Shown: piece after piece, positions 53,382 to 61,680 of the stretch | How positions within the stretch are numbered: the stretch's first letter is position 1 | Layout of the letters: every line of letters begins with the position of its first letter | Assembly (NCBI GenBank): GCA_964631565.1 | Contig: CAZVYJ010000010.1 | Coordinates: forward strand, 9,482 to 73,481 | Source of the DNA: CAZVYJ01 sp964631565 | GTDB lineage: Bacteria > Planctomycetota > Phycisphaerae > SM23-33 | Direction of reading: 5' to 3' | Length of the DNA: 64,000 bases | The notes under the pieces: model-generated | What the model was told of the DNA's origin: nothing | The model's input: the letters and a program-made list of their open reading frames with translations, nothing else | Databases searched by the model: none | Translations under genes and position numbers: made by a program

Positions 53382-53618
53382 ATGCGTTCGTTCCTGCAGC
53401 GAATTTCGTCCCGCAAGTTTCTGACCGCTCTGGCCGTCCAGGTGTCGGCCGTCATCGCCCTGTTCAAGCCCGGATACGAAGGCGAACTCCAGTCGGCCGC
53501 CATACGCATAGCCGCTCTGGCGACACTGCTTTTGGCGGCTCTTGGCTACGGCAAAATAGAAGCCGATGTGGATTCAGTAATCGAACAGCAGCAAACCGGG
53601 GACGATACGACAAAGTAG
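53382..53618 (+). CDS. Two-helix holin-like membrane protein
   Basis: A 78-residue protein. The N-terminus is basic (MRSFLQRISSRKFLTAL), followed by two hydrophobic segments (ALAVQVSAVIALF and IRIAALATLLLAALGYG) and an acidic C-terminal tail. This is the usual layout of a class II holin. No endolysin gene is found next to it. Confidence 0.6.
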   Translation: MRSFLQRISSRKFLTALAVQVSAVIALFKPGYEGELQSAAIRIAALATLLLAALGYGKIEADVDSVIEQQQTGDDTTK

Positions 53619-53651
53619 CCGCAGGCCTGGCATCATGTTATTATTTCATTG

Positions 53652-54020
53652 ATGCAGGACGAATTCGTCATCCAGATGCACAGCGGCTACGGTCCGGTCC
53701 ATTATGACCTTATGCTCCAGAAAGAGGAAACCCTGGCGACGTGGCAGTTGAGCTGCTGCCCGGTTCACGCTGCGGCGGACAAGGCAATTGCGGCAAAGCG
53801 GCTGAACAACCATCGAACGGCATACCTGTCATATGAGGGGCCGGTAAGCGGCGAACGCGGGCGGGTCGAAATAGTCGACAAGGGAACGTACGAACTCATC
53901 AGTGAAGACGATAGCCGCTGGGTAATCCGGCTTCACGGCCAGTGCGTCAAAGGCACGTACGAACTGAAGCACACAGGCCCGGGTGACTGCTGGCAGTTAA
54001 TACATGCTGAAGAAAGTTAA
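53652..54020 (+). CDS. Stand-alone LigD-type 3'-phosphoesterase domain protein
   Basis: A 122-residue protein matching the phosphoesterase domain of DNA ligase D: FVIQMHSGYGPVHYDLML near the N-terminus, HRTAYLSYEGPVSGERG, then VEIVDKGTYEL and a final WQLIHAEE. His10, His17 and Asp19 of the metal site are kept. The Arg found two residues after Asp in LigD is Met here. No ligase or polymerase domain and no Ku gene are nearby. A role in 3'-end cleaning in DNA repair is likely from the family. It lies just after the phage block and is convergent with the next gene. Confidence 0.8.
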   Translation: MQDEFVIQMHSGYGPVHYDLMLQKEETLATWQLSCCPVHAAADKAIAAKRLNNHRTAYLSYEGPVSGERGRVEIVDKGTYELISEDDSRWVIRLHGQCVKGTYELKHTGPGDCWQLIHAEES

Positions 54021-54775
54021 TTACCTTCCGGTTTTTCGGCCGGGACGAAGTACAATTCCAAAATCCCGTCATCGATTCTGATATCGGCCACCCTCACCCA
54101 CTGCACGCTCGGCCTGGCCTGGAACACTACCGGAATAGGTTTTTCGTCGATAGCTGCTATGACTGCGGCGAGTCCTTTTGTGATATTCTCCGCAGAGTTT
54201 CCGTCTGAGTCTTCCTTCCCGCCTCCGAACAAATCGTCCTTCCGATCTCGAATCCACGGTTTGACCAGCGCCACCGGCAGCGGGACGATGCCTATTTTCG
54301 CATGAACAATCTCCACCTTGAGTTTCCGGTCGTCGCCTATGGTGAGTTTCAGCCCGACAGACAGGACCTTGCCGTAATCGCGGGTTCGGACCATGAGCGT
54401 GAGCACGCCGTTATCCATCGCCGCAGCAGGTTCGGCAAAACCGGCACGGTCCATCTTCTTGTACAATTCCCCACGGTCCTGGCCTGACTTACTTGTAAGA
54501 AACGCTATCTCATCCATAGAGGCCAGATATTTGTTCATCTGCTCCTGGGTCACGATCCATACAAAAGGTTTTATCTGGCCGGCCTGGTCCGTGAACTCGT
54601 TAAGATAATAGTTCACCAGTTCCTTGGCGTACTGCCGGGTCTGCTCGTTGGTAAGCCTGGCCGGTTCATATTCAGCCGGTACGCGGCTGGCAAGAAGATA
54701 CAGAATTCCGGCTGCACACAGGACGCCTATGAACAGCGATACGAGCAGCCATTTTATGAGGTTCCATACACGCAA
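54017..54775 (-). CDS. Membrane-anchored protein of unknown function
   Basis: A 252-residue protein with one N-terminal membrane helix (LIKWLLVSLFIGVLCAAGILYLL). The long outer domain is rich in beta-strand pattern (NGVLTLMVRTRDYGKVLSVGLKL, RKLKVEIVHAKIGIVPLP). This layout resembles YpmS/DUF2140-type proteins, but I am not certain. It shares stop-codon bases with the convergent phosphoesterase gene. Confidence 0.6.
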   Translation of the reverse strand: MRVWNLIKWLLVSLFIGVLCAAGILYLLASRVPAEYEPARLTNEQTRQYAKELVNYYLNEFTDQAGQIKPFVWIVTQEQMNKYLASMDEIAFLTSKSGQDRGELYKKMDRAGFAEPAAAMDNGVLTLMVRTRDYGKVLSVGLKLTIGDDRKLKVEIVHAKIGIVPLPVALVKPWIRDRKDDLFGGGKEDSDGNSAENITKGLAAVIAAIDEKPIPVVFQARPSVQWVRVADIRIDDGILELYFVPAEKPEGN

Positions 54776-54980
54776 CGAAAACAGCCTTTCATTCCGGTCC
54801 GGCCTGCCACGGCCGGTGCGGGTACTCTAACCGAAACAGCCCGATAATTCCTCCCTGAGATACTAACCTCCCATAAGGTTTATTTGTCCTATCAACAGTA
54901 AAGAAAGATGACTCAACCGCCGGTCGAAGCGAATAATACATTAGATTCGCTGAGGTTGGCAGAGAGCAGGGAGGTGAGAC

Positions 54981-55223
54981 ATGACGAAGCAGGAGCACAT
55001 TTCGACCTTCACGCGAGTTATGGCGCTAATCTGTAATATCTGCCCGCTTTGTTTTCTGTCTCGTCTGTGGCCCCAAAGCCGCCTGGCCCGGTGGTGTGAG
55101 AGCATCCGGGAGCGATGCCTGTTCTGCAAGGCATACAACAAGGTCAAACACGTGCAGATCAAGGCTGAAGAATCGCCAGCTGAATGGCGGATTCCCGTGA
55201 GCCACATCAGAAATGTCGCATAG
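54981..55223 (+). CDS. Small cysteine-rich protein
   Basis: An 80-residue protein with a strong GGAGGTG binding site before the ATG. Six cysteines lie in two groups: Cys18, 21 and 24 (CNICPLC) and Cys39, 46 and 49 (CESIRERCLFC). This suggests a small zinc or Fe-S site. The middle has FLSRLWPQSRLARW. It stands alone between two minus-strand genes. I do not recognise a family. Confidence 0.65.
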   Translation: MTKQEHISTFTRVMALICNICPLCFLSRLWPQSRLARWCESIRERCLFCKAYNKVKHVQIKAEESPAEWRIPVSHIRNVA

Positions 55224-55273
55224 GCAAGGAATAAAGGCTCGCGCAGCGGCGCCGGTCCTGCCGAGGGAAGCGG

Positions 55274-56494
55274 TCAGTCGGCGTGGAAATATCTGCGCAC
55301 CAGATCGCGATAGCGAGCCGGAACACGCCCGCCCGCAAGAGCCGACTCGGCACGACGACGCGACTGTTCCCATGCTGTCTCATACGAAATTACCGGCGAA
55401 ACCTGTCTGTCCGGCCTAGTGGTATCCGCTCCGGAATTAATCAGCTCGGTATAAAGCGGATCATATACGCCGACAGACCGGTCGCCGGAACCGTCCGGGG
55501 AGGTCGTAGAAGTCAATTCCGTGCCGTTGCCTTCAGTCGCCGTGTTATCCGCAACAGGGGAATCTCCATCGCCGGCGGCCCCCAACCCGGCGGCAGCCAG
55601 AAGTTCGGGATCGGTAACCTGGTAAAGCTTCACGCCGGCATCGCGAAGCTTGTCCAGCAGGCGTTGAAGTTCTTCCTCATCCTTTACCTCGACTGCGACA
55701 GCGGCCTTGACGAATGCTTCTGAAAGCTCCTTGTTGTCGGCGTTCTGTTCGGCCGCCAGGCGAAAGTCTTTCGCCATTTTCTGCAGCTGCTCCGCCGACA
55801 AAGTGTCCAGTGATTTAACGTCGCTGATTTCGCCCGGCAGCAGACCAAGCACAACGCACAACATTACGACCAGGCCGACCGCCCCCGCCGTCGCCCTGCT
55901 GCGATTCCACAGCGAAACCGAAACGGCATGATTCCGCTCAGCCGCTTCGACCGCCTGACAGTAAACCGCTTCTATGGACGGCGAAGTCTGCTTTGATGAA
56001 ACAGCCAGTTCCGCCGCCGTGCTCAGGCGCTCCGCAAGACCGAGCCGCAGGTCCAGCAGAACGCCTGTTCGATACAGCGAAGGCCTGGTGACAATCGCTA
56101 CGACTATCCCAACCGCAATTCCGACAGGCATGAGAATCGCAGGCAGAAAAAGTTTCGGAATTTCCGCATAGCGTTCCGTGAACAAATACACGCACCCCAC
56201 CGCTGACGAAGCAAAACATAATGCCGCCGCCAGCCAGGCCAGGCCGCCGGCAAACTGGGGCGCCCGCCTTATGAAACGCTGGAGCAGCAACGCGCCGCCG
56301 GCAGCGGGCAGGAGGCACACAGGCATCGCGGCCGCGATATGAATCGGCGCGAGCGCCCAGGCTATTTCCATCGCTGCGGCGCAAAGCCCCGCCGCCACCA
56401 CAAGCACGGCGGAATACTCGACAGCCCGCACCAGCAGCAATCGCCGCCTTGCGCGGACCATGATGCCCAGCACTTTTTCAACTTTATCCTGCAT
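55274..56494 (-). CDS. Membrane protein of unknown function
   Basis: A 406-residue protein. The first 150 residues hold four membrane helices. A loop with LDLRLGLAERLSTAAELA follows, then another helix (AGAVGLVVMLCVVLGLLPG), a helical acidic domain and a Thr/Ser-rich linker. It ends in RVPARYRDLVRRYFHAD. Proteins with this ending are often found in MoxR/BatA-type operons of Planctomycetes (recollection), but no such genes are in this window. Start at 56494 chosen over 56518; neither has a strong binding site. Confidence 0.6.
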   Translation of the reverse strand: MQDKVEKVLGIMVRARRRLLLVRAVEYSAVLVVAAGLCAAAMEIAWALAPIHIAAAMPVCLLPAAGGALLLQRFIRRAPQFAGGLAWLAAALCFASSAVGCVYLFTERYAEIPKLFLPAILMPVGIAVGIVVAIVTRPSLYRTGVLLDLRLGLAERLSTAAELAVSSKQTSPSIEAVYCQAVEAAERNHAVSVSLWNRSRATAGAVGLVVMLCVVLGLLPGEISDVKSLDTLSAEQLQKMAKDFRLAAEQNADNKELSEAFVKAAVAVEVKDEEELQRLLDKLRDAGVKLYQVTDPELLAAAGLGAAGDGDSPVADNTATEGNGTELTSTTSPDGSGDRSVGVYDPLYTELINSGADTTRPDRQVSPVISYETAWEQSRRRAESALAGGRVPARYRDLVRRYFHAD

Positions 56495-56785
56495 GGCTTC
56501 AGTATATCCAATCCGCATGGCAAGTTAAATGCGGCAAAACCGCATTGCCTCCCTCTTTCAAGACGCACGCACAGACGGTCAGTTCACACAAAAATATCCC
56601 TCACATATTTATGCCGCTCGATTTGCCGTCAGGCATTTTGAATCTTAGCTTCCATTGTGACTGAGGAGTGAACGCCGACTCGCCCGTGCTGTCAGGCCAA
56701 TATTACCTGACAGCCGGACGGGATGGGCGGAACTCAGGTCAAGTGAGGAAAGACCCTTAAAAACAAGGCCATAAGGAGGCTGAAA

Positions 56786-57448
56786 ATGTTGACCAACAAG
56801 CTCGCTCTGGGAACTCTCGTAATTTTCGTTGTCGCCTTTTTCTTTTCTTCCACCGCTTCCGCCAGCTACATGACCTATAACGGTATGGGCTACAAGCAGA
56901 CGGTAACCATTTACAATTCAAGCTTTTCCGGCGGCCACATAACCACGTCCGCAGGCGAAATGCTCATCAACTACGAAGGCCAGGATTACATATCCTACTG
57001 CGTGGATATTTATCAGAGCGCAGGTTCGAGCAGCGTGACGGAAGAACCCGTCAGTTATCTCGACAACGGCCCGCGCAATGACGGCGACATGGCCGCCTAC
57101 CTGTACCTGACTTTCGGCGATGTCCGCACAGGCACGGAAACCGAAAAAAAGAACAAAGCCGCCGCACTGCAGATAGCCATATGGGAAGTCATCTTCGAAA
57201 AAGACAACAAGTCATACAATCTCGAACACGGCGACATTCACTTCAGTGCAAGCGACGCCGTAATGAACCTTGCCCAGAACTATCTCGACAGCCTGCCCGA
57301 TAACTTCGATGGCAGCGGCGCACTGGTTCTGAAGTCCAACTACAAACAGGACATGATAATACCTACAGCGGTGCCGGAACCGACGACCATAGCTCTTCTG
57401 GGCATCGGCGGAATCGCGACACTGCTGCGTCGGCGCCGGATTGCGTAA
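56786..57448 (+). CDS. PEP-CTERM protein with a possible thioester domain
   Basis: An exported 220-residue protein. A signal peptide covers about 1-27, and the C-terminal sorting signal (VPEPTTIALLGIGG, helix, RRRRIA) covers residues 196-220. Between them, YCVDIYQ with Cys72 and ALQIAIWEV with Gln129 match the Cys and Gln positions of thioester-forming surface domains (TQXA/TED type). Such domains can bind covalently to amines on other surfaces. AAGGAGG precedes the ATG. A terminator follows. Confidence 0.8.
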   Translation: MLTNKLALGTLVIFVVAFFFSSTASASYMTYNGMGYKQTVTIYNSSFSGGHITTSAGEMLINYEGQDYISYCVDIYQSAGSSSVTEEPVSYLDNGPRNDGDMAAYLYLTFGDVRTGTETEKKNKAAALQIAIWEVIFEKDNKSYNLEHGDIHFSASDAVMNLAQNYLDSLPDNFDGSGALVLKSNYKQDMIIPTAVPEPTTIALLGIGGIATLLRRRRIA

Positions 57449-57479
57449 GCTCAACGCAACACGACCTCAGGAGGATAAC

Positions 57480-57510
57480 GCGGGCGTCCCTCAGGGACGC
57501 CCGCTTTTTT
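57480..57510 (+). terminator. Rho-independent terminator after the PEP-CTERM gene
   Basis: GCGGGCGTCCC, loop TCA, GGGACGCCCGC, then six T. Perfect 11-base stem. It may also serve the convergent GH36 gene. Confidence 0.92.
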
Positions 57511-57533
57511 CGCCATATACGCTTTGAGGGCCT

Positions 57534-59678
57534 CTATACCGCTTCCATCAGCAGCAGTTCCGACGACAGCGCGTGGTCGAGTCGGATGTGCAGGCCCTGC
57601 TGCATCAGCTCCGCGCCGCCGGCACATATGATTTGGCCGGCACTATCGAACACAACCTTGTACTGCCGTCCGGCGTTCAAACTGCGAAGCCGTATGTGAA
57701 ATGCTTCGTCATTTTTTCCGGCCAGCCGGAACACGCCCGCGACCGCCCTGCTGCGGTCCGGCGAGCCGTATTCCAGCGCACAGAACCCGCCGGGTTCGGT
57801 TCCATGAAGCACAGGCGTGTGGTGATACACGCGGCTGTCGTACATGAACGGCCGAACGAAGTTCTTGTAAATGTCGATATAGTGCTTAATCCGCTCGACA
57901 TGGGCGGTGTTCGCCTCCTCAACACGCGGATATACGCCAGAAATGCCGAAATGCGTAAGCACGCCCATGTGCATCTGGAGGTCCAGGCTGCCGCGGGTGT
58001 GGCAGTTCTGCGCGACGCCCTGATAGTTCATCAGCCGTTCCGGCGGCAGCACCATGGTCAGGCCGTTGACAATGCGGGCGGACCGCGGCGCGATCGGCCA
58101 GTCTGTGGTCTGCGTGTGGTCGAAAATCGCCATCATGGCGGTATCAGTCCGGCCGCCGCCTCCGGCGCAATTCTCCATCAGCAGATTCGGATATCGTTCA
58201 CGTATTCGCTGATACATGGCATGGATGTTCTGGTGGTATCGCCAGAACGCGTTTTCCATCCAGCCGTGACGCTCCACCTGTCCGCCGAGCGCAGGCCATG
58301 CGTTGTAGTCCAGGCGGAACGCATCCATGTTGTATTCCTCGATGCAGCGGCAGATGGCCTGCTCGATATGTGCGATGTTCTCGGGATTGGCCAGGTCGAG
58401 GTCGTGGTAAAACATGGGTTTGCCGCAGGATTTCAGCCATCTCTCAGGATGCTCCTTGGCGGTGAGGCTCTTTGGACCCATGCGCTCAATGTCGAACCAT
58501 GCGCCAAACCGCAGGCCCTTTTTGTGAGCGTAATCGCTGACCGGCCTAAGCCCGTTCGGCAGACGATTGCCGGCCTTCCAGTCGCCGACGTACTCGTACC
58601 AGTCCGTGCCTTTGGGACCGTACCAGCCGGCGTCCACTATATAAACCTCCGCCCCGATTTCCGCGGCGACGTCGATTTCCCGCAGCAGGCCTTCCTCGCA
58701 CATGTCGTGAGTCTGGTAGGCCCAGTGGTTGTAAATGACCAGCCCGCGGCGGTCTTTCGGAGTATCGGCAAGTACGTTCGCGCGGATATGACGATGCCAC
58801 GTCTGCACGCACTCGTCCAGGTCCGCCTGCAGCATGGCGATGTGAACCTTGGGTGTCGTGACCGTTTCGCCGGGATCGATAACCCTCTGCGGCTGAGCGG
58901 CGGTCGGGCCGACACGCATGTGAAGCGCCGCATCCTGCTTGCTGTATTCCGGTGTGAACTCCATGCCCCAGTTGGCCGACCACTGCAGCGCGACCACGAA
59001 GCGGTCGCCGGTGAGCTGATTTTCGATTACGCACCAGGGACTGCCGTGGCCGCTCTTTCCGTTTCGGCCCTCGATTCGCACCGGCGTGTCCGGCAGTGCA
59101 AGCCAGTCGAAGAAACCTTCCTCGCAGTGCAGGCTGTGCGTCATATAGCCGATGCGAAAAGGCGAATCGACGCCGTGCGCATAAGCCCGCCAGCCGACTA
59201 CCCGCTGCATCAGGCCGGAAAGCACCCAGCACTCGCCAAGGGCAGCCGGAGCGCCGGAAGTGTTGACTATCTCGAGCCAGCGCACCATGAAACCGCAGCA
59301 CGTGACTTCCGTGTGCACTCGAACAGTAATCGGACGCATCCTGCTGCGAAGCTCAACGACGGCGTGCCGGTTGCCTTTGGCGGCAGGCTCCTCCCGCATA
59401 TCGACAAGTTCCCAGTTGAAGTTCATCCGCTGGCCGTCGATAACCAGTTCGAAGGATGCCACATCGAAACTCAGCCCGGCCATGCTGCGGCCCATCGTCG
59501 CCAGTTCCTCGATCCAGCCGAGATTCCAGTCTGCCTCCGGAAAGCCGGCTGCGTTCCACGACCTGCCGATAAGACGGCCGTTGATGAACGCTTCGTCATA
59601 TACGAACAGGCCAGAGTGATAGCGAATGCGGAAATTCTGCGAATCCACATATACGTTGCTGAAGTCTGAGGCCGACAT
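57534..59678 (-). CDS. Alpha-galactosidase, GH36 (second copy)
   Basis: A 714-residue paralogue of the enzyme at 24455-26629 with the same three-domain layout. The barrel starts near GAEVYIVDAGWYGPKG. The nucleophile Asp is in DAFRLDYNAWPALGG. The acid/base segment follows ENCAGGGGRTDTAMM (DHTQTTDWPIAP). It has no signal peptide. Differences near the active site suggest a different alpha-galactoside. A palindrome lies just upstream. It has no regulator gene next to it. Confidence 0.9.
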   Translation of the reverse strand: MSASDFSNVYVDSQNFRIRYHSGLFVYDEAFINGRLIGRSWNAAGFPEADWNLGWIEELATMGRSMAGLSFDVASFELVIDGQRMNFNWELVDMREEPAAKGNRHAVVELRSRMRPITVRVHTEVTCCGFMVRWLEIVNTSGAPAALGECWVLSGLMQRVVGWRAYAHGVDSPFRIGYMTHSLHCEEGFFDWLALPDTPVRIEGRNGKSGHGSPWCVIENQLTGDRFVVALQWSANWGMEFTPEYSKQDAALHMRVGPTAAQPQRVIDPGETVTTPKVHIAMLQADLDECVQTWHRHIRANVLADTPKDRRGLVIYNHWAYQTHDMCEEGLLREIDVAAEIGAEVYIVDAGWYGPKGTDWYEYVGDWKAGNRLPNGLRPVSDYAHKKGLRFGAWFDIERMGPKSLTAKEHPERWLKSCGKPMFYHDLDLANPENIAHIEQAICRCIEEYNMDAFRLDYNAWPALGGQVERHGWMENAFWRYHQNIHAMYQRIRERYPNLLMENCAGGGGRTDTAMMAIFDHTQTTDWPIAPRSARIVNGLTMVLPPERLMNYQGVAQNCHTRGSLDLQMHMGVLTHFGISGVYPRVEEANTAHVERIKHYIDIYKNFVRPFMYDSRVYHHTPVLHGTEPGGFCALEYGSPDRSRAVAGVFRLAGKNDEAFHIRLRSLNAGRQYKVVFDSAGQIICAGGAELMQQGLHIRLDHALSSELLLMEAV

Positions 59679-59721
59679 GGCTTGGTTCCTTTATTGACTA
59701 TCCGTATTTTACGCGTCAATG

Positions 59722-59743
59722 CCAAGTGTGAAACAGCACTTGG
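59722..59743. promoter_or_regulatory. CCAAGTG-N8-CACTTGG palindrome upstream of the second GH36
   Basis: Perfect 7-base arms, 43 bases upstream of the start codon at 59678. The sequence differs from the palindrome before the first GH36 (24386-24415), so the two genes may answer to different regulators. Confidence 0.45.
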
Positions 59744-59926
59744 AACTTATACCCCGGAACTGCGCAGAAGTGTCGGGAAAATCACCTCCTGCCCCCAGTA
59801 AAACTCGCCCAGGTGCGCCGTAAATGGGGGTTGTACTCCTCGAATCGAAACCGCCTCTGTCCAAGGAGACGAGCGACGAACGGGAGCGGGGATACGCCAC
59901 GGCTTCTCGTTGGCCTGCTGAGATCC

Positions 59927-60295
59927 TCAGCTAAGGAATTCGAGCAGGTCGTCGTTGAGTTGATCCTTGTACGTATCGGCAAGGCCGTGCGGGCCGCCCT
60001 CGTAGATATTCAACGTCACGTTCTTCACGAGCTTCGCGGACTGGAGGGCAGAAGCGCCAATGGGCACGATCTGGTCGTCATCGCCGTGGATCACCACCGT
60101 AGGTACGTCGAATGCCTTGAGATCTTCGGTGAAGTCCGTCTCGGAGAAGGCTTTGATGCATTCGAACTCGTTCGTCAGTCCGCCCATCATGCCTTGAAGC
60201 CAGAATGCGTCGCGGGCGATCCGACGCTGCGACCAGCCACGCTTATGTAATGTCAGTATTGAAGTTACTATTGCCATCTTGAGTCGATTCGCCAC
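59927..60295 (-). pseudogene. Chimeric ORF: IS21-type transposase start fused to an alpha/beta-hydrolase C-terminus
   Basis: A 122-residue open frame. The first 28 residues (MANRLKMAIVTSILTLHKRG, then WSQRRIAR) match the start of an IstA-type transposase helix-turn-helix. From about residue 29 it becomes the C-terminal third of a haloperoxidase-like alpha/beta hydrolase: VPTVVIHGDDDQIVP carries the acidic residue and GGPHGLA carries the catalytic His. The nucleophile elbow is missing, so it cannot be an active hydrolase. The start is GTG with AAGGAG upstream. The junction is near 60212. A deletion between an IS copy and a hydrolase gene explains it. Confidence 0.75.
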
Positions 60296-60367
60296 GGAGA
60301 CGCTCCTTTTCGATTCCCACCATGGGAATCCAAGAGCCTACCCGATGACGATTCCTTCGCCTCAAGG

Positions 60368-60410
60368 TGGTACAGTTTAACCCGCCTCATACTGGTACAC
60401 TTTGCCCGCC
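60368..60410. mobile_element. IS21-type end remnant with repeated terminal motif
   Basis: TGGTACAGTTTAACCCGCC (60368-60386) and TGGTACACTTTGCCCGCC (60393-60410) are two direct imperfect copies six bases apart. Multiple short terminal repeats of this kind are typical of IS21-family ends. No complete transposase or helper ATPase remains. Confidence 0.6.
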
Positions 60411-60518
60411 CGCTGACAATTTTAAATCCCGAGGAAGGCTATATAATTCAAGAACTTACGTCATTGGCGCACGGATTGGCAAAAAATCGGTTTAATTTGT
60501 GCAAGGAAATGATGCGCT

Positions 60519-61040
60519 CTAAATAGTTGTCAAAACCAACACGCCCAGTGCCGCAAAAAGCAATGCCATGGCGAGTTTGACGATGGCAAGGTTGCCGCGG
60601 AGCAACCGGCCGAGGCGGTCGGAACTCACCCCGCAGTAGGCGACGATAAAAACGCCAATCAACGGCAGTATGAACATGAGATTGTAGAACAGCAGGTACG
60701 CTATCGCGTCGCCGCGCATAGTCGGGCTTCTGGCGACAAATACAATCGTCGGCAGATACACCTGCCCAGTGCAGAGCGACTCAAGCAAGGCAACCAGGAA
60801 GCCTATAACAATCGAGCCGACAACCAGGCCGTGCGTCTTCAGGCCGGAGCGGATTTGGCCCGCTCTACAGGGAGCGATCACAGACTTCTCACTGGCCAAC
60901 TTCCGCACATAACCCGGCGGGGATGGGTGATCCAGGATACGCTTGAGCGTGTCCCCGTGAATGCCGAACCGCTTGCAGGCCGCCCGCTTGGAAACCCCCT
61001 CCGCCATCACCGCTCGTCGAACGTCAATCCACTGTTCCAT
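60519..61040 (-). pseudogene. Chimeric ORF: second IS21-type transposase start fused to a DsbD-like membrane segment
   Basis: A 173-residue open frame. Residues 1-57 (MEQWIDVRRAVMAEGVSKRA, FGIHGDTLKRILDHPSPPGY) match the N-terminus of a different IstA type. Residues from about 58 are the end of a multi-helix membrane protein (GFLVALLESLCTGQVYLPTI, four helices) that resembles cytochrome-c-biogenesis/DsbD-like proteins. The host gene has lost its 5' part. The ATG at 61040 was chosen because it starts the transposase-like segment. It may make a fusion protein or be dead. Confidence 0.7.
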
Positions 61041-61302
61041 GTCCGTATACACTCCTGTCTGACTCCCTTCGGATGGGATGGACCATTCCATCCCTTCCGA
61101 AACTACGGGAGCGCTTGCCCAAGAGCGCTACGAAATTGACCCGCCCGCCCCGCGCCACGATTTTGCTCCGCCCTTTACAACCGAATTCACATGCCGCAAT
61201 TTGCATATCATCGCAGCAGTCCATCGCTCACAAAACCAGCCCACTTTATTATCATATTTATTTACTGCTATATATATAATAGGGGTCTGTCCCTAGTTAT
61301 TC

Positions 61303-61680
61303 CTACGTCCCTTTCTTAATTCTAAGCTTTTCACAAGCTTCCCTGTACGGTTGTGGGACGTCCTGAAAACTTTTGAATTTCTTGTAATATGCGGTCCTGT
61401 AGTTCAAGACAGCATATTCACCCTTGACGTTCACCATATAAACCCAATCGCCTTTCTTTTTCCAATCGCAAAGATATTGGATAGCATCGACAAGCTCGTT
61501 CTCTCCATCACTCAATCCCTTGGATTCTCCAACCCATCCTATTTGGAATCTGCCATCACCGAAACTTTCAATGGTGTCCCTCCCGGAGGGATACTTTTTT
61601 CTTTCACATCCGGGCAAGCATAATCCTGCGAGAAGACACAATATGAGACCCAACGCGATGTGAGTAACTTTTTGTATCAT
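61303..61680 (-). CDS. Small lipoprotein, likely immunity protein of the RHS toxin
   Basis: A 125-residue protein. The signal MIQKVTHIALGLILCLLAGL runs into a lipobox Cys at residue 25 (CLPGC). A compact domain follows with GRFQIGWVGESKGLSDGENE and DWVYMVNVKGEYAVLNYRTA. Its ATG at 61680 overlaps the stop of the RHS gene as ATGA, the usual toxin-immunity order. Base composition here is lower in GC than the rest of the window, as in the toxin tip. The immunity role is inferred from position; an export signal suggests the toxin acts outside the cytoplasm. Confidence 0.65.
   Translation of the reverse strand: MIQKVTHIALGLILCLLAGLCLPGCERKKYPSGRDTIESFGDGRFQIGWVGESKGLSDGENELVDAIQYLCDWKKKGDWVYMVNVKGEYAVLNYRTAYYKKFKSFQDVPQPYREACEKLRIKKGT

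Noticed and set aside
39321..53618. The phage block as a tailocin or contractile injection system
   Set aside because: Portal, scaffold and major capsid genes are present and no sheath or contractile baseplate genes are recognised, so a capsid-bearing element is more likely.
57573..59669. Open frame of about 700 codons on the plus strand
   Set aside because: It is fully antisense to the GH36 gene. High GC and codon bias leave the opposite strand open. No family features are seen in the translation.
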